Part shown: positions 61,926 to 64,000 of the stretch, one piece after another
How the letters are laid out: every line of letters begins with the position of its first letter
How positions within the stretch are numbered: the stretch's first letter is position 1
Assembly: GCF_900215335.1 (NCBI RefSeq)
Contig: NZ_OCMT01000002.1
Coordinates: 248,001 to 312,000, forward strand
Source of the DNA: Pedobacter xixiisoli
GTDB lineage: Bacteria > Bacteroidota > Bacteroidia > Sphingobacteriales > Sphingobacteriaceae
Reading direction: 5' to 3'
DNA: 64,000 nucleotides
Program-made: the position numbers and the translations under genes
The notes under the pieces: generated by a model
Database searches by the model: none
Seen by the model: only the letters and a program-made list of their open reading frames with translations
Told to the model about the DNA's origin: nothing

Positions 61926-61933
61926 TATTTTTG
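61926..61933 (+). promoter_or_regulatory. Promoter -7 element (TATTTTTG) for the response regulator
   Basis: Exact TAnnTTTG ending 5 bases before the ATG at 61939. The box and spacing equal those before ribD, so the mRNA may be leaderless. Confidence 0.55.
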
Positions 61934-61938
61934 AAACC

Positions 61939-62616
61939 ATGTACACGATAGGCTTAGCAGAAGACGACCATAAAATTGCCGCACTTATAAAAAATGGTTT
62001 AGAAGAGAACGGCTATGAAGTGAGTATCTATCACGATGGGAACAGTGCGTTACAAGCTTTCCAATCGCAGTCGTTTCAGTTATTGATTTTAGATGTAATG
62101 ATGCCTCAAATTACTGGTATTGATATTTGTAAACAGCTACGTGAAGCGCAGGTACAAACGCCCATATTAATGCTTACCGCCTTAGGTACTATCGATGATA
62201 AAGTGAATGGTCTAGAAGCAGGTGCCGATGATTATTTAGTAAAACCTTTCCATTTTAGGGAATTGCTAGCACGTATAGAAGCCATGTTGCGTCGACAGAA
62301 TTTAGGTACTGGCAGTCAACCGAATCAACTTACTTTTGAAGATGTGGTGCTTGATGTTAGCAGTAAGGAAGTAAAGAGAGCTGGCACCATCATAGAGCTT
62401 ACTGCAAAAGAATTTCATTTGCTAGAGTTGTTTATGCGCAATCCTAATCGTTTGCTTTCGCGACAATACATTGCAGAACAGGTATGGGATGTAAATTTTG
62501 ATACTGGCACCAATGTAGTAGATGTGTACATCAATTTCCTTCGTAATAAGATAGAAAAAGGCTTTGAGAGAAAGCTCATCCACACTAAAATAGGTATGGG
62601 TTATATTTTTAAGTAA
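61939..62616 (+). CDS. OmpR-family response regulator
   Basis: The 225-residue product has a receiver domain (Asp9/Asp10, phosphoacceptor Asp52 in LILDVMMP, Lys in DYLVKPF) and a winged-helix DNA-binding domain from about 125 (LTAKEFHLLELFMRNPNRLLSR, VVDVYINFLRNKIEKGF). The likely partner is the histidine kinase that starts 271 bp downstream on the same strand. The order regulator-kinase fits the OmpR two-component type. Confidence 0.95.
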   Translation: MYTIGLAEDDHKIAALIKNGLEENGYEVSIYHDGNSALQAFQSQSFQLLILDVMMPQITGIDICKQLREAQVQTPILMLTALGTIDDKVNGLEAGADDYLVKPFHFRELLARIEAMLRRQNLGTGSQPNQLTFEDVVLDVSSKEVKRAGTIIELTAKEFHLLELFMRNPNRLLSRQYIAEQVWDVNFDTGTNVVDVYINFLRNKIEKGFERKLIHTKIGMGYIFK

Positions 62617-62887
62617 GATTCAATTATGTATACTTGTTCTATTGTAGCTAATTTAATAATGTTATTTAGTTAAATTTTCTTTCGTCGCTACCGCGGGTTC
62701 TACTTTTTCCTTTAGCTGAAAAAGTAGACAAAAAAGCCACGGCTGCGCCCTGTTCTACTAAAGTTACTACTAAGGCTAATTAATGCTAGCCGAACAGGCC
62801 AAGGCCGATTTTAGTTAAACGAAAGACTTTGCTTTGGCAGGACAAATAGCCTACCCTTCTGAAACTTATATTTATATCTTTGAGCCA
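62617..62887. other. Spacer between regulator and kinase
   Basis: The 271 bases contain an inverted repeat at 62700-62727, a G+C-richer stretch and no credible coding frame. The distance is long for a two-component pair, so the kinase may have a separate promoter. Confidence 0.6.
62700..62727. repeat. Inverted repeat (REP-like)
   Basis: CTACTTTTTC and GAAAAAGTAG form a perfect 10-bp stem with an 8-base loop. The T-tract lies within the stem, so it is not a standard terminator. Confidence 0.7.
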
Positions 62888-64000
62888 ATGAAAATAAAAG
62901 ACCGCCTAGCTTTATACTTCACGCTTATTAGCACCACGGTACTTTTAGCGGTGCTTTTTGTGGTCTATTTCATCTTTATTAAATTCTTAGAAAGCGACTT
63001 TTACGACCGCTTAAATGATAGGGCTTTTATTAACGCCAACCTCTACCTAGAAGCGGACGAGATTTCGGCAGATTCCCTTAGACGAGTAAAAACAGAATAT
63101 TTAGAGACCTTAAACGGAGAGATTGTCCGTATTTACGACAGCAACAACAAACCTCGCTTCATTACCGATAACCAGCAATTTTGGACGAGTGATTTCATTA
63201 ACCAAGTGCGGAAAGCAAAGAAAATCCGTGTCAAGGAAGGGGTGCGACAAACGGTTGGCATCTTCTACAAAGACAATCAGGGCGATTTTGTGATTCTCGC
63301 TTCGGCCATAGACAATAGTACCTATAACCGTATCGGAAAGTTGAAAACCAGCATGACGGTTACGTTTATCATCATTACTGCAGGCTTACTATTGTCATCC
63401 AGATGGATTGCTAAACGAATACTTAAACCCTTGGACGTGTTCATTACCGAGGTGAAGAAAATCAAATCTAACAATCTTGATTTTAGGGTGCAGGAAAATA
63501 CCAATAAAGATGAGATTAACCTACTGGCACAAAACTTTAACCAATTGATGGACCATTTGGAGCAGGCTTTTATTCTACAGAAAACCTTTGTTGCCAATGC
63601 TTCGCACGAGTTGCGGACTCCAATTACCAGTTTATTGATGGAAGCAGAAATTGCATTGAGCCAGCCGAGGGATTCCGAAGAATATCAAAAAGCGTTACGG
63701 TCTGTGATAGAAGATGCCGATAAAATGAACGCCACCATTAACAGCTTGATGAGCTTGGCACAGGCAGATTTGGAATTGGGCAACCTGCAAACAGAGGCTT
63801 TTAGAGTAGATGAACTGCTCTGGGATTTGCAAACGCATTGGAATAAGAAGAATAACGGTAAGGCGCAACTGCACATCCAAATGCAAAACCTACCAACAGA
63901 CAGCGAAAGTTTAAAACTTATCTTTAATAAATCGCTATTGGAGATTGCTTTAAACAACATCATTGGCAATGCTTTTAAGTTTTCTAACCAACAGGATGTA
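62888..64000 (+). CDS. Sensor histidine kinase (3' truncated by the window end)
   Basis: The open frame from ATG at 62888 runs to the end of the window with no stop (371 residues). Residues about 9-31 and 151-170 are transmembrane helices that enclose a sensor domain of about 120 residues. A HAMP-like linker (SRWIAKRILKPL) and the phosphoacceptor His240 in ASHELRTPI follow. The truncated C-terminus has reached the N-box region (NNIIGNAFKFS). It is the probable kinase of the OmpR-type regulator just before it. Confidence 0.93.
   Translation, partial: MKIKDRLALYFTLISTTVLLAVLFVVYFIFIKFLESDFYDRLNDRAFINANLYLEADEISADSLRRVKTEYLETLNGEIVRIYDSNNKPRFITDNQQFWTSDFINQVRKAKKIRVKEGVRQTVGIFYKDNQGDFVILASAIDNSTYNRIGKLKTSMTVTFIIITAGLLLSSRWIAKRILKPLDVFITEVKKIKSNNLDFRVQENTNKDEINLLAQNFNQLMDHLEQAFILQKTFVANASHELRTPITSLLMEAEIALSQPRDSEEYQKALRSVIEDADKMNATINSLMSLAQADLELGNLQTEAFRVDELLWDLQTHWNKKNNGKAQLHIQMQNLPTDSESLKLIFNKSLLEIALNNIIGNAFKFSNQQDV

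Larger units (their letters stand above)
61544..61938. other. Intergenic region with repeat E and a hairpin
   Basis: About 395 bases: family-E copy 2 (61661-61756), a REP-like hairpin (61803-61822), repeated TGATTCC/TGATCCC motifs near 61865-61910, and the promoter element of the response regulator. Confidence 0.7.

Overview
The window looks like a chromosomal segment of a member of the Bacteroidota, most likely Sphingobacteriaceae (Pedobacter-like). The reasons are the A+T-rich composition, many lipoproteins with CKKD-type lipoboxes, promoter-like boxes of the Bacteroidota form TAnnTTTG in place of TATAAT, weak Shine-Dalgarno signals, and families typical of the group (DUF6266, DUF3667, WbqC, DUF6580, GtrA, a YncE/BtuG-like surface propeller). 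The assignment is by recognition; no search was run. No rRNA, tRNA, CRISPR array, insertion sequence or intact integrative element was seen.

Layout. 1-4.6 kb is a plus-strand run of secreted proteins: three small exported proteins, a seven-repeat RCC1-like lipoprotein, a GH5 mannanase-like lipoprotein and an outer-membrane barrel, followed by a LytTR response regulator (4.7-5.4 kb). 5.5-31 kb is mainly housekeeping: rpsO-pnp, a sigma-54-type response regulator with an altered sigma-contact loop, hemF, an MFS permease, CorA, WbqC, a lipid A type acyltransferase, glycosyltransferases, a TlpA-like thioredoxin, aroQ, a Xer recombinase, an OmpA lipoprotein, prmC, ribD, a nucleoside phosphorylase, a polyprenyl-linked glycan set (GtrA, GT2, GT87, deacetylase) behind galM, a TrmH-type methyltransferase and a sirtuin.

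32.3-35.9 kb is a vitamin B12 regulon unit on the minus strand: promoter, cobalamin riboswitch, BtuG-like propeller lipoprotein, PKD-type surface lipoprotein, DUF6580 membrane protein, terminator. No TonB-dependent receptor is present in it. 36-44.2 kb is accessory DNA: a serine beta-lactamase-fold hydrolase, a glycine-rich surface protein with an odd interruption, DinB and SRPBCC proteins, two unknown lipoproteins, and at least eight same-orientation copies of an ~88-bp two-hairpin repeat joined to palindromic repeats.

44.3-54 kb is a minus-strand defence cassette. In transcription order it holds a HTH protein, a PD-(D/E)XK nuclease, HsdM, HsdS, a KAP P-loop NTPase, HsdR with a 12-cysteine insert, and a membrane-anchored coiled-coil protein ending in a DEDDh exonuclease. 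The hsdS, KAP and hsdR genes touch or overlap, so the KAP NTPase is structurally part of the type I restriction operon. This cassette is the best candidate for a little-described system. Just beyond it, three sets of repeats spaced at 10-11 bp (54.1, 54.3-54.4 and 56.35 kb) surround a DUF6266 gene.

55-64 kb holds a carboxypeptidase-regulatory-domain membrane protein, a PGRP-type amidase, small membrane proteins, DUF3667, an ArsR-luciferase-like oxidoreductase pair and an OmpR-type two-component system whose kinase runs off the end. Its intergenic spaces contain several further families of palindromic repeats.
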